Shown here: positions 22,830 to 31,015 of the stretch, piece after piece
Layout: the number at the start of each line of letters is the position of its first letter
How positions within the stretch are numbered: position 1 is the stretch's first letter
Assembly: GCF_001442755.1 (NCBI RefSeq)
Contig: NZ_CP006367.1
Coordinates: 2,728,001 to 2,792,000, forward strand
Reading direction: 5' to 3'
Length of the DNA: 64,000 bases
Source: Aureimonas sp. AU20
GTDB lineage: Bacteria > Pseudomonadota > Alphaproteobacteria > Rhizobiales > Rhizobiaceae
Translations under genes and position numbers: made by a program
Notes under the pieces: generated by a model
What the model was told of the DNA's origin: nothing
Database searches by the model: none
The model's input: only the letters and a program-made list of their open reading frames with translations

Positions 22830-24803
22830 TCACTTCTTACCCTTCCCGCCGCCGCTCGACTTACCGCCTGACGATGACGACGATTTGCTGCTGCTTGACG
22901 AGCGGCTAGAGGACGAGCCCCCAACCTTGCCGCCGTCCAAGCCCACGGCGCTGTCTCTCTCGCCAAAGCCTGCGAACGAACCCGAGCGGTCCGAATATCC
23001 ACCTGCATTGCCGAAGCCGCCGCTGCGAGTGTCGTTGCGACCATAGCCGCCAGACGACGAGTTCATGCCACCGAGACCACCCAGACCGCCGAAGCCGATG
23101 GACGCGCCGCCGGCGGCAGGAGCCGCAGCTTGGGGGCCGGAAAGGCGCCCGCCGAGATATCCGCCCACGAGGCCGCCGATAGGACCAGCGACTGCGGACC
23201 CGATTAGACCACCTGCAATCCGCCCTGGCGTTAGACCAAGGCGAGACATGAGGCCGGGCTGTACCGTGGCAGAGGGCGCTGGGGTCGCGACAGCCTGTGG
23301 AGCCTGTTGCATTCCACTCCATGGGTCGGAGACTGCCGGTCGAGCGGTAGGCATTGCGACCCGGGCCTGCGGTGCCTGTGAAGCCACCCGAGCCTGAGGC
23401 GCGTTGATCGTCGGCCGCGAACTAGGAACCGACACTTGAGCCGGGGCAGCGGTCATGGCCGCAGTCCTTGGCGCGGCAGTCGGGACGGCGACACGAGACG
23501 GAGCCGAGATCCCGCCGAGTGCGCCGGCAGGAAGCGAAGCCTCCACACTGCGAGGTGACCCAATTCTCCCGGCGAAGTTGGTAGGAGCGGCGATGCTCGG
23601 CGATGCCGTGACAGTCGGCGTCGTGATCGTTGGTGCCGCGACAGGTGCAGAGCGAACCGGTGCCTGCGAGACCATCGGGTTCACCGACGCCAGAGAGGCG
23701 TTGAGCCGTCCTTCTAGAGCACGGGGTGAACCGACCTGTCCTGCAAAGTTCGTGCGAGTCGGTACGGTCGGCGCCGTCATGGCAGGCGTGACAGCCTGCG
23801 CGGTTGTCCTAGGCGCTGCGGTTGGTGTCGTGGCCGCGGCAGCAGGCGAGATGCCGACTACGCTTCCGAGGCTGAACGGTGATGCTGGAGCCGTGCGAAG
23901 AGATGCAGCCGAACGGGTCGGCTCGAATGTACCCAGACGATCAGCGACGTTCTGCGCCTTCACACCTGACAGAGGTTGGCCGAGACCTGCCGTCACGCTC
24001 TGAGGTGCAACGCGATCGGACAGTCTGCCTGCGGTCTGTGTTGGTCGGCTATCCGCATATCGGTCCAACATCGCTGCCGGCATCTGAGCCGGGAGGCTCG
24101 GGCCGAAGCGGGAGGCGTCTGGCGCAGCTCGTGACGCGCTCTGCATGACCTGCGTCGGACGAGCCGAGGGTGTCGGGACGCCAGTCGTCGTGTTCAGACC
24201 AATGCGCCCGCCTCGAATGGCTTGGGCTGATAGTGAGGATGGCAGCGATCCCGCCGCACTGACCGCAACAGAAGTCTGAGGCTGACCAGCGAGCGCACTA
24301 GAGAGTGTTGGCATGGGGCGCTGCGCGAACGAAGGCGTCGGGACACTGCGAGGCGCGGAGGCCATGGCGACATCAATTGCTGCCTGGGCGCCTGTTTTCT
24401 GCGTCGGCTGACGATAACCAAGAGCCGTGCCAATGGAACGGTTCTGCGGGTCGCTATAATAGCGGTGTCCGCTGGTCGAGGTGACGTGCTGAAGACCGGA
24501 CGGGAGGTTCTTCGCCGCCTTCGGTGTGGCGTAGAACGTACCGGTGTGGACCGGGCCTTTGGTCTGCACTTCGCGGATGGCCTGTTCTGCCAGATCACGA
24601 TAGGCGCCGACACCCTTGGGCAAAGCTCGGCCGTAGGCGTTGAATTCTCGGCTGTTGGCGACGATTTGCTGCGGCGTCAGGCCCGTGAGTGCTGCTCGGT
24701 TGGCGATGGCGGAATAGATCGCCTTCATATCGGCAAGGCGCTGAGCCTTAGTGCCGCTGGTCGCTTCACCCAGCACAACGTCAGTGACGGATCGAGCGAC
24801 CAT
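22830..24803 (-). CDS. Large Ala/Pro-rich virion protein with N-terminal SleB-like hydrolase domain
   Basis: 657 aa. Residues 1-115 resemble cell-wall hydrolases of the SleB type: VVLGEATSGTKAQRLADMKAIYSAIANRA gives the GEA...G...AI.NR core, then QQIVANSREFNAYG and TFYATPKAAKNLP...HRYYSDP. Residues 115-540 are low-complexity Pro/Ala/Thr/Val with repeated TNFAGxxGSPRxxE and SAPVAAPT blocks. The C-terminus has a Gly-rich hydrophobic stretch (GRIAGGLIGSAVAGPIGGLVGGYLGG) and an SSSSKSSSSSGGK tail. Likely a murein-cleaving, membrane-interacting entry protein. Catalytic competence is not certain. Confidence 0.65.
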   Translation of the reverse strand: MVARSVTDVVLGEATSGTKAQRLADMKAIYSAIANRAALTGLTPQQIVANSREFNAYGRALPKGVGAYRDLAEQAIREVQTKGPVHTGTFYATPKAAKNLPSGLQHVTSTSGHRYYSDPQNRSIGTALGYRQPTQKTGAQAAIDVAMASAPRSVPTPSFAQRPMPTLSSALAGQPQTSVAVSAAGSLPSSLSAQAIRGGRIGLNTTTGVPTPSARPTQVMQSASRAAPDASRFGPSLPAQMPAAMLDRYADSRPTQTAGRLSDRVAPQSVTAGLGQPLSGVKAQNVADRLGTFEPTRSAASLRTAPASPFSLGSVVGISPAAAATTPTAAPRTTAQAVTPAMTAPTVPTRTNFAGQVGSPRALEGRLNASLASVNPMVSQAPVRSAPVAAPTITTPTVTASPSIAAPTNFAGRIGSPRSVEASLPAGALGGISAPSRVAVPTAAPRTAAMTAAPAQVSVPSSRPTINAPQARVASQAPQARVAMPTARPAVSDPWSGMQQAPQAVATPAPSATVQPGLMSRLGLTPGRIAGGLIGSAVAGPIGGLVGGYLGGRLSGPQAAAPAAGGASIGFGGLGGLGGMNSSSGGYGRNDTRSGGFGNAGGYSDRSGSFAGFGERDSAVGLDGGKVGGSSSSRSSSSSKSSSSSGGKSSGGGKGKK

Positions 24804-24975
24804 CTATCCGTCCTTTCGTGCTGAACTTGGGAACGAGGTCGCCCCGCCTGCCGAAGCGGACGGGGCTGTGTGTGCGAGAGCGGCGTTGCAACGTTACCTC
24901 GCGGTCGGCAATACCAACCCCTTGGAACCGCTCTCACCTATGCGCCCTCTCGGGCATTCTGTCAGGACGGGCTAC

Positions 24976-25137
24976 CTAACAATCTCCTGGCACTCCCTCA
25001 CTGTCCATAGACCCATCGGGCGCGCGCTGTTGTGCGCGCCCGACACCTCCGCCCTCCTTCGGGCCTTTCGGCTGCGGTGGAGTCTGGAGAAGGCGCTTTA
25101 GAACCTCGTCCCGTTTCTGGCCATCGGAGTTTGCCAT
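24976..25137 (-). CDS. 53-aa protein, unknown function
   Basis: ATG 25137 to TAG. Begins MANSDGQKRDEVLKRLLQTP followed by PQPKGPKEGG and a Gly/Arg-rich tail. The KRDEVLKRLLxTPPQPKG pattern is one I associate with short phage-borne proteins of alphaproteobacteria; the rest is disordered. Downstream, 24804-24975 holds GC-rich inverted repeats (for example gccccg...cggggc near 24853) but no gene. Confidence 0.5.
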   Translation of the reverse strand: MANSDGQKRDEVLKRLLQTPPQPKGPKEGGGVGRAQQRAPDGSMDSEGVPGDC

Positions 25138-25153
25138 GGAAAACCTATCGAAA

Positions 25154-25396
25154 TCAGAGGCGCGCGATTTGGCGAGTGCGATGGAATTCGAGAAAACTTA
25201 ATGCTTCTCGCTCAGCTGATTGAGCCCTCACTCCTCCAGAGCAAGGATTGTTCAGCGCTCGATCCAATAGCTCGAAAGCTAGGGTTGGCGGTACAGATCC
25301 CGTTCCATCCTCCCCAATGAACCCAGACTCTTCCAAGGCCTCAATGAGGCGAGCCATCATGCCAGCAGTGATCTCTATATCCAGATCCTGACGCAT
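25154..25396 (-). CDS. Small acidic helical protein, unknown
   Basis: 80 aa. Start ATG 25396 is preceded by AGGAAAG. Sequence MRQDLDIEITAGMMARLIEA...PPTLAFELLDRALNNP is helical with no TM segment. It is the first gene downstream of the tRNA-fMet and is probably the start of the late transcription unit. No family recognised. Confidence 0.5.
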   Translation of the reverse strand: MRQDLDIEITAGMMARLIEALEESGFIGEDGTGSVPPTLAFELLDRALNNPCSGGVRAQSAEREALSFLEFHRTRQIARL

Positions 25397-25420
25397 GAAA
25401 TCTTTCCTACGCTTCGATCT

Positions 25421-25497
<77 letters not shown>

Positions 25498-25580
25498 GAA
25501 CTGATGGATTTAACGGCGTTTCTCGCCTTGGGCGCACCACGCCATCTTAAAAACGAACTTGGAGCAAACGCGATCGCTAG

Positions 25581-26180
25581 TCAACCCCTCTTTTGTGACA
25601 TGATGGTGCGGTGGATGGCATTGCAGCCAATGCGCAGCGAGCCGACGAGAGCCGCCGACATCTTGTCCTCGCAGACAATGGTTTCGAGCGCCATGATGGA
25701 CATCGCATCAGCATCGAGACACACGCGGCGGATCTCGGCATACCGTGCTCGCGATCGTGCGCAATGTTGCGCGTAGGCATCGCTTTCGTTATCCACCCCA
25801 ATGTGACGGCCACCGCCCGATAGCTCGGAGCTAGAGCGAGGCGAAGGCGGTGCAGAGATGGCCGAGAGGTAAGCCTTGCGACGACGGGCGAACTCCATGC
25901 CCGCCTCATACACAGCTTCAGCCATCCCCTCTTTGCCTCGAACAGGACCAAGCTCGCCTTGGAGGTACATGCGGCCGAAGACAGACCCGGCCTTGTCGGA
26001 CAGGGCGTCATTGGCTGCGATGCCGAAGAGGCGAACACGGGCGGCCGTGGCGACCGACACGATGTCCTTCTGCTTCTCGATAGCAGCGTGGTTCACGTCA
26101 CCAGAGGGATAGCGGGGGACGCCCAGCTTCTTGTTGTGGCCGCCTCGACCGCGCTTCTTCTTTTCGCTGGCGGTTCTCAT
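25581..26180 (-). CDS. Basic DNA-associated protein, unknown
   Basis: 199 aa. A strongly basic N-terminus (MRTASEKKKRGRGGHNKKLG) is followed by RYPSGDVNHAAIEKQKDIVSVATAARVRLFG and a helical C-terminal half with ARSRARYAEIRRVCL. The layout resembles phage late regulators or small packaging proteins that sit just before the late genes, but I do not recognise the family. It is the last protein gene of the early operon before the tRNA. ATGA overlap with the gene upstream. Confidence 0.55.
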   Translation of the reverse strand: MRTASEKKKRGRGGHNKKLGVPRYPSGDVNHAAIEKQKDIVSVATAARVRLFGIAANDALSDKAGSVFGRMYLQGELGPVRGKEGMAEAVYEAGMEFARRRKAYLSAISAPPSPRSSSELSGGGRHIGVDNESDAYAQHCARSRARYAEIRRVCLDADAMSIMALETIVCEDKMSAALVGSLRIGCNAIHRTIMSQKRG

Positions 26181-26386
26181 GCGGAGGGCTCCAAAACGCG
26201 GTAAGCTACGATCTCATGCCCGAACATGGCCTCCGGCTCCCAAACCCAGTGGCTATTTCGCGGGTCTTGGGCATGCCATTCACCAGCGAAATCGTTGAGC
26301 ATACAGCCGTCCTCAAATCGAATATCGACGGCTGTCTGTGGCGCAACTGGCAGCGCCTTGCCATCATGCTTAATCCAACCGCTCAT
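26177..26386 (-). CDS. Small protein, unknown function
   Basis: 69 aa. MSGWIKHDGKALPVAPQTAV...RNSHWVWEPEAMFGHEIVAYRV: several Trp and a mixed alpha/beta character, typical of short phage early proteins found beside replication genes. Overlaps both neighbours by 4 nt. No function assigned. Confidence 0.55.
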   Translation of the reverse strand: MSGWIKHDGKALPVAPQTAVDIRFEDGCMLNDFAGEWHAQDPRNSHWVWEPEAMFGHEIVAYRVLEPSA

Positions 26387-26535
26387 GCCACCTCCCTCAC
26401 GCTGTACGCTTTCCCGCCGTGCTCAAAGGCCCCGGCCTTGATGATGTTGAGCAACCGACGCTCGGAGACGCAGGCCGACATGACGAGGCCTAAGCATACA
26501 CCAGGCACAGTCAAAACAGCGACAAGTGAAGCCAT
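26383..26535 (-). CDS. 50-aa single-TM peptide
   Basis: ATG 26535 overlaps the stop of the DnaA-like gene (TGATG). The hydrophobic helix ASLVAVLTVPGVCLGLVMSA (2-21) is followed by a polar tail RRLLNIIKAGAFEHGGKAYS. A longer frame from 26679 would overlap the upstream gene almost entirely and is rejected. Possible small membrane effector; function unknown. Confidence 0.5.
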   Translation of the reverse strand: MASLVAVLTVPGVCLGLVMSACVSERRLLNIIKAGAFEHGGKAYSVREVA

Positions 26536-26999
26536 CAATCCACCTCTTCGCGGCCAAGAGGCAGCACCGGGATTGAGTACTTCTGTGCTTTCTCGGGCCA
26601 GACGCGGAGAGCATGAATGATTGTCGTATGGTCTCGATCGAACAAGCGCCCGATCTCTGACAAGCTCATCCATGAGCAACGACGAGCGACTTCGTAGATC
26701 GCCTCGTATCGAGCGATGACGACTGACTGAGCGCGGCTTGGCCCCAGCAGAGCTTGCATGGGCATGTCTCTGCGCTTGGAGACCTCAGCCATGGTGCCGC
26801 GAGCGGAAACCCTCGCGCCAGTCTCCATGTCCTTAAGCGTCTCTTTCAGTTCGGCTATCTTCTCGTCTTTTGCGGCGAGCTGCTTGCGAAGCTGCGCAAC
26901 GATCTGCGAGGCGTTGGCGGCGGCCTCAATCGCAGCCGCATCCAGCGCGCGTCTCTCTCGGATGCTGGCGTTAATTTTGGTGGCGGATGCGGAGATCAT
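26535..26999 (-). CDS. Phage protein with DnaA domain IV (DNA-binding) and coiled-coil N-terminus
   Basis: 154 aa. Residues 1-62 form a coiled coil (SQIVAQLRKQLAAKDEKIAELKETL core). Residues about 88-135 match DnaA domain IV: SVVIARYEAIYEVARR, then SLSEIGRLFDRDHTTIIHAL at 112-131, whose DRDHTTIIHA is the DnaA signature helix. The ATPase domain III is absent, so it cannot act as an AAA+ initiator. It could bind DnaA boxes to redirect or block the host initiator or act as a regulator. Located between thyX and late genes, overlapping thyX by ATGA. Confidence 0.85.
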   Translation of the reverse strand: MISASATKINASIRERRALDAAAIEAAANASQIVAQLRKQLAAKDEKIAELKETLKDMETGARVSARGTMAEVSKRRDMPMQALLGPSRAQSVVIARYEAIYEVARRCSWMSLSEIGRLFDRDHTTIIHALRVWPEKAQKYSIPVLPLGREEVD

Positions 27000-27664
27000 G
27001 CTCCCATGCTCCTATGGTCGTTGGAAAAGATGAGGGGTGCGGCGGCAACCAGCTCGGCGCGGATCGCCTGAGCAACCTCGCGGTGCTCCTTCTGCGTTCC
27101 CTCCGCCTCGCGCTGGTCGAGGTAGTGCAACCAGGAGCGGAAGGTGCCGGACATGTAGAGGGTGGAAGGCGTCAGCCCCTCAGGCAGAACGGCGCGGGCG
27201 ACTTCCTTGGCGATGCCATTCTGAATTGCCCACTCATAGGCTGCAGCACACGCATCCGCGACGTGCATCTGCCGTAGCTTCCACTCGTGATATACCTCGC
27301 TGTCATCATCAATATCGACGCTTGCTTGCCGGTTCGTAGGGTGTTGCCCCCGTGCTTCCCGCAAGACCGGCTCGACGCTGGCCTCGGCATATCGCTGGCT
27401 GAACTCCTGGAAGGAGAACGAGCGGTGGCGAAGCATCTGACGGGCGGTATCGCGTGTTGTGATCACCTCCAGCGTGGCTGACGCCATCTCCGCAGGGGAC
27501 CAGTGCTTGTTTCGGATGAGGTAGGCCAGCAAACGCGCATCGGTCTCGCGGTTGGCCTGGTTGCCGGGGTTGGAGACGCGGGCGGCGTAGACGATGAACT
27601 CTTCGGCCGTTTTGCATTCCGGCACGAGAGGCTGGGTGATGGCGACGAGACGGGCGGTGTTCAT
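26996..27664 (-). CDS. thyX: FAD-dependent thymidylate synthase
   Basis: 222 aa, the usual ThyX size. It contains the diagnostic motif RHRSFSFQEFSQRY at residues 79-92 (RHRxxSxxExSxRY) and a further conserved region LTPSTLYMSGTFRSWLHYLDQR near 165-185. It converts dUMP to dTMP with methylene-THF and FAD/NADPH, so the phage secures dTTP for its own replication. It sits in the replication operon, overlapping both neighbours. No missing key residue seen. Confidence 0.95.
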   Translation of the reverse strand: MNTARLVAITQPLVPECKTAEEFIVYAARVSNPGNQANRETDARLLAYLIRNKHWSPAEMASATLEVITTRDTARQMLRHRSFSFQEFSQRYAEASVEPVLREARGQHPTNRQASVDIDDDSEVYHEWKLRQMHVADACAAAYEWAIQNGIAKEVARAVLPEGLTPSTLYMSGTFRSWLHYLDQREAEGTQKEHREVAQAIRAELVAAAPLIFSNDHRSMGA

Positions 27665-28344
27665 TAGCTGGCCTTCTGCATTTGGAAAGTGTCGATGGCG
27701 GGAAGCTTGGCGAAGGTACCCGTCTTGGCCGGCGCATCAGGGATGCCAGCGGCGTCTAGGGCTTCCTTCGTGATGGGGTTGGGATCGACATAGGCGGGGA
27801 TGATGCTCTGGCCTTGGGTTCGTTCTGCCAGAGCGCCAGCCTTCAGCCGGGCGATAGCCGCCTCTCCGCGAGCGCGAGCTTCCGGCGAGAGAGGCCCATA
27901 GCCTTCAGCCTCGCTATCGAGCTGGCGCTGTTCGTCGGCCATCTTCCGAGCACGGCCTAGCTTCAGGCGCCAGGGGTCCACGATGCGGGCCAACTCGCGA
28001 CCAACCATCGCGGCCTTCGGCATGAAATCCGGGTTGTGGCCTTCGACAGAGCCACGAATGAAGTTCGTGCCCGCGTCGATGATCGCCCAGACGGGGTAGC
28101 CCCTCATCGCGAGGAGATAACCGTTGTTCAATTCGACACGCTCTTCGGCTTTCGAGGGCGGCGCGAACGCGAAGTGCCGATAGAGCTTTTCAAGTGTCCT
28201 GAGGCACTGCTCTTCGTTCGCGGCTTCGAGGATGCGATCAAGCCGCATAACCTCAATTTGGAGGTTGCTCTGCGCGCCCATCGCGATCAGGTCCACGACC
28301 CGGGCGGTGGCGATGCGGTTAGTGATTATGGTTGGCACGGACAT
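27664..28344 (-). CDS. Replication-associated protein (gpP/helicase-loader-like by context)
   Basis: 226 aa. Helical N-terminus with LEKLYRHFAFAPPSKAEERVEL, then YLLAMRGYPVWAIIDAGTNFIRG...NPDFMPKAAMVGRELA, a pattern of phage proteins encoded immediately after a primosome-type initiator. In lambda-like systems that position is the helicase loader; no AAA+ motif is visible here, so loading would be by a non-ATPase mechanism. Overlaps the initiator-like gene by 26 nt. Function is inferred from context. Confidence 0.55.
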   Translation of the reverse strand: MSVPTIITNRIATARVVDLIAMGAQSNLQIEVMRLDRILEAANEEQCLRTLEKLYRHFAFAPPSKAEERVELNNGYLLAMRGYPVWAIIDAGTNFIRGSVEGHNPDFMPKAAMVGRELARIVDPWRLKLGRARKMADEQRQLDSEAEGYGPLSPEARARGEAAIARLKAGALAERTQGQSIIPAYVDPNPITKEALDAAGIPDAPAKTGTFAKLPAIDTFQMQKAS

Positions 28345-29110
28345 CGATCGTCATCCCTGGGTCATTGCGCCAATCGTTAGGGTTTGAAGGTTGCCTCGCG
28401 GCGAGCATTTCCCTGGTCGTTTCAATCATCAGGTCTGCGCCGGAAGGCTTTGAAGAAGCTCGGGATACATCTCGGCAAGCCGCAGCGATCCATGACGCCG
28501 GCTCGCCTATCCGGTCGATTTCGGCTTGCCGAATTTTCGTGAGAACTAGCCTGCAATCGTCCTTGGCGTCGCGAAGGCATTTCCCAATGAAGGACTTGGA
28601 TGCTTGGATCGTCTTCCCCGTCTGGCGAGCAAGGCTTTCTGCTCCTTCAGTCCAAAGAAGATCACGATAATCTTTGGCCGACGCGGCGGAAGTCGCGGCA
28701 GATGCGTTAGCATCTGATATTTCTGTATCTGTATCTGCCTCTGGGCGTTTATCAGAGTTCGCTTGCGTTCGCTTGCGTTCGCGCCACTGTTTAGCCCGTT
28801 CAGCAGCGCCATCTTCCCTTTTGGGTTGCCGCTTATCCCAACCCGTAAGCTTCATGCCATCAAGGACCTTGCCTTGCATGGCATCGGTAATTGCGCGGAC
28901 ATCTTCGATTTCCATGTCAAGCGCTGCGGCAACATCCTCATCTTCCCATGATGTCAGTTCGCCGCGTTCGTTTGCGTTCGCACTGGCGTTCGTCATCATG
29001 AAAATGAATACGGAGAGAACAGCGGTGATGGGCTGACCAGACCGGCGGGCTACGGAGCGCCACTTCGGGTCGGTCGGCATATCGTGCCAAAGGCGGACCC
29101 AATCAGTCAT
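28319..29110 (-). CDS. Phage replisome-organiser / initiator-like protein
   Basis: 263 aa. The N-terminal 100 residues (MTDWVRLWHDMPTDPKWRSVARRSGQ, LDMEIEDVRAITDAM, LTGWDKRQPKRED) have the winged-helix pattern of replisome organisers / gpO-like initiators. A charged linker (105-150) follows, then a C-terminal domain ending EIDRIGEPASWIAAACRDV, which is common in phage replication proteins. It probably binds the phage origin and recruits the partner at 27664-28344. The exact origin was not located. Confidence 0.65.
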   Translation of the reverse strand: MTDWVRLWHDMPTDPKWRSVARRSGQPITAVLSVFIFMMTNASANANERGELTSWEDEDVAAALDMEIEDVRAITDAMQGKVLDGMKLTGWDKRQPKREDGAAERAKQWRERKRTQANSDKRPEADTDTEISDANASAATSAASAKDYRDLLWTEGAESLARQTGKTIQASKSFIGKCLRDAKDDCRLVLTKIRQAEIDRIGEPASWIAAACRDVSRASSKPSGADLMIETTREMLAARQPSNPNDWRNDPGMTIDVRANHNH

Positions 29111-29609
29111 CAGACTGGTCCTCCCTGTGCATGGTCAGCAAATTGCGCATGACCTCATCCGCACAATCGAAAGCGGATCGGTGAATATCGGAACCTGTAA
29201 ACCGCAAAACCCTCCAGCCAGCAGCTTGCATCTCCCTATCTCTACGCCGATCGCGAGATACGGTTTCTTTCGTGATGTTGTGGAACGCATGGCCGTCGCA
29301 CTCCACAACAACCATCTTTTTGTCATTTGCAATGTAAAGCCCTGCAACAAAATCGGCTCTGTACCCTAGCAAATCAACTTGAGGGGTAATGTAGAAAACG
29401 GCCTTGCTGCCGGACCTAAGGTTTGCCTGGGACTTCGGGAAAATTTCCACATCGACGCCCGCCGATCTGGCAGCCATAACAAAGGCCACCCCGAATGCCA
29501 CCTCAATTGGGCTCTCACAATACTGTTCGAATTGCTCTTCAAGCTCATAGGCAAGGTCGGCATTGTAATCGATTAACGACTGGAAAAAGCCGTTGGGAAG
29601 CTTGCTCAT
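29103..29609 (-). CDS. PD-(D/E)XK endonuclease, DUF559/Vsr-like
   Basis: 168 aa from ATG 29609; the upstream extension to 29735 is Arg-rich shadow. Catalytic pattern: CESPIEVAFG (Glu), DLLGYRADFVAG (Asp), MVVVECDGHAFH (ExD), then RDRRRDREMQAAGWRVLRFTGSDIH, the tail of DUF559/very-short-patch-repair-type nucleases. Likely acts on DNA mismatches, junctions or host DNA. It is followed by the replication initiator gene and overlaps the DUF1064 nuclease gene, so two different nucleases are adjacent. Confidence 0.8.
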   Translation of the reverse strand: MSKLPNGFFQSLIDYNADLAYELEEQFEQYCESPIEVAFGVAFVMAARSAGVDVEIFPKSQANLRSGSKAVFYITPQVDLLGYRADFVAGLYIANDKKMVVVECDGHAFHNITKETVSRDRRRDREMQAAGWRVLRFTGSDIHRSAFDCADEVMRNLLTMHREDQSDD

Positions 29610-29935
29610 GACGCCCTCACGATCTCGACTTCGACGCCGAAGAGCGCTCGGACGAGCCTCCGCTTGAGGGCGGACACGGGCGTGTCCATCCCCTTCACGT
29701 CCTCGACGCGCTGGCGCTTCTGGCGGTTGTCCCAATAGGAGAAGTCCGCCCGATAGGTGCAGACGACCACGGCCTTGTCGCCTACGGTGCAGGCGAAAGG
29801 CTCTTGCAGCTTCAAGTCCGATATCTCGCCGGCACGCTCCAGCAACCGCAGCTCCATGAAGCGGCGGGCCTCGGCCTTACTGTCGAACGTGATGCCGTCT
29901 ACTTCCGTCTTCTGAGCGCGGTATTTGTTCTTCAT
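29606..29935 (-). CDS. DUF1064 phage nuclease-like protein
   Basis: 109 aa. MKNKYRAQKTEVDGITFDSKAEARRF is the canonical DUF1064 start; the later YRADFSYWDN...RVEDVKGM supplies the Asp and ExK of a PD-(D/E)XK fold. Such proteins are often annotated as Holliday-junction resolvase-like phage endonucleases. ATGA overlap with the next gene. Confidence 0.85.
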   Translation of the reverse strand: MKNKYRAQKTEVDGITFDSKAEARRFMELRLLERAGEISDLKLQEPFACTVGDKAVVVCTYRADFSYWDNRQKRQRVEDVKGMDTPVSALKRRLVRALFGVEVEIVRAS

Positions 29936-30153
29936 CAGGCACCTACCGGCATCTGAGCAACGGAGGCTTTGGTGGTGCGCAGGGCGTCATAGATGTTGGA
30001 CTTGCACGAGACACGCTCGAAGCGGTCCAGGAGCGCATCCGCAATCTCGTCGTAGCTCGCGCCATCAGCTTTCATAGAAGCGGCGAGAGTGATCTCGTCG
30101 TCGCTCCAGCGGCGATGTTGGCGCTCTGCGCCGGCATAGGGGATACGGCGCAT
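29935..30153 (-). CDS. Small Myb/SANT-like HTH protein
   Basis: 72 aa. RRWSDDEITLAASMKADGASYDEIADALL is a SANT/Myb-like helix-turn-helix segment (W-S-x-x-E ... L...G.S...IA..L). Expected to bind DNA. It shares one base with the downstream start (29935). Target unknown. Confidence 0.65.
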   Translation of the reverse strand: MRRIPYAGAERQHRRWSDDEITLAASMKADGASYDEIADALLDRFERVSCKSNIYDALRTTKASVAQMPVGA

Positions 30154-30156
30154 GAA

Positions 30157-30405
30157 TCAGGCCTCCGAAGCCATGCCGAGGGCTTCGAGGTAGAGATCGA
30201 GAATGGCAGACTGCTCCTGCCGCTCCTGTGCGTCCTGCTTGCGCAGCGACACGACCTTGCGCAGCACCTTCGTGTCGAAGCCGTTGCCCTTCGCCTCGGC
30301 GTAGACATTGGCGATGTCTTCGGAGATGGTGGCCTTCTTGGTTTCGAGATTTTCGATGCGCTCGATGATGGAGCGGATCTGGTCTTGTGCGACGGCATCG
30401 GTCAT
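30157..30405 (-). CDS. GapR-like nucleoid protein (DUF2312)
   Basis: 82 aa. [47 protein letters not shown] follows the DUF2312/GapR pattern throughout: helix I with IERIExLExEK, the conserved IxDVYAEAKGxGFD, then RKIIxLRK. Cellular GapR clamps overtwisted DNA and stimulates topoisomerases during replication. A phage copy in the early operon suggests control of DNA topology at phage forks. Full length, with no obvious substitutions in the core. Confidence 0.9.
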   Translation of the reverse strand: MTDAVAQDQIRSIIERIENLETKKATISEDIANVYAEAKGNGFDTKVLRKVVSLRKQDAQERQEQSAILDLYLEALGMASEA

Positions 30406-30429
30406 GGCGTTGACTCCTCGTTGTCTCGT

Positions 30430-30780
30430 TCAGGAAAGCGTTCGCGCCTTCGCGTCAGCCGCCTTCGCAGCCAGCTCGCGAACCGCTGCTTCAGCGCGCT
30501 CCACAGCATCGGTTTCTCCCAGGGTGGCTCGTTCGATTGCGAGCTCGTGCTGAAGCTTGGAAATCTGCCGCTCGACTTCAGCGAGGTATGCGGCGCGGAT
30601 ACGGGAGAAGAGACCCGCTTCGATGGTCTTGTTTCGGCCCTTGCGAAGCCGCTCCACCTGCCAGACAGTGAGCCCATAGCGGCGGGCGATGCGGGCCATG
30701 GCGCCCGATAGATCGCCCTCCCCGCGAGCTTCGCGCTCGACCATGACCTTCACGTAATTGGATGCGGTAGCTGCTGGCAT
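30430..30780 (-). CDS. HTH protein, putative early regulator
   Basis: 116 aa from ATG 30780 (GTGAGG upstream); an alternative GTG at 30816 would add 12 residues. MARIARRYGLTVWQVERLRKGRNKTI (about 28-53) is a helix-turn-helix, followed by a coiled coil (YLAEVERQISKLQHELAIER). Likely a DNA-binding regulator in the early operon. Family unknown. Confidence 0.6.
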   Translation of the reverse strand: MPAATASNYVKVMVEREARGEGDLSGAMARIARRYGLTVWQVERLRKGRNKTIEAGLFSRIRAAYLAEVERQISKLQHELAIERATLGETDAVERAEAAVRELAAKAADAKARTLS

Positions 30781-30790
30781 GGCGGGTGCC

Positions 30791-31015
30791 TCACGCCCTG
30801 AATTCGGGTGCGTCACGCTCGGTCTCCAGTGTCATCTTCGGGACATGGAGACGGACCGATTTGGTTTTTCGGGCTACCTGGAAGCGCGCATCTGGGGAGA
30901 TCGGCGCAACCGGGAACGAATGGAGAAAGGCGCGGCGGGGACGCGAGACAAAACCCCGCCGCTCAGACACGGCCACAGGACGAGAGAGGAAACTGCAGCC
31001 GATGGAGGAGCGCAT
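30791..31015 (-). CDS. Small basic protein, doubtful
   Basis: 74 aa. The ATG at 31015 directly abuts the stop of the preceding gene (TGA-ATG) and the stop is 10 nt before the next start, so it fits the operon spacing. The sequence (Arg/Pro/Ser-rich, PVAPISPDARFQVARKTKSV) has no recognised domain and the N-terminal half resembles shadow composition. Kept as a low-confidence gene because otherwise a 235-nt hole would break the operon. Confidence 0.4.
   Translation of the reverse strand: MRSSIGCSFLSRPVAVSERRGFVSRPRRAFLHSFPVAPISPDARFQVARKTKSVRLHVPKMTLETERDAPEFRA

Noticed and set aside
24804..24975. Possible structured RNA or second intron in the leader of the SleB-like gene
   Set aside because: Two GC hairpins are visible, one with a GAGA loop, but there is no split gene, no open reading frame and no T-run, so I cannot support a specific element.
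29103..29735. Longer reading of the PD-(D/E)XK gene from 29735
   Set aside because: The extra N-terminus is Arg/Pro-rich shadow of the DUF1064 gene.
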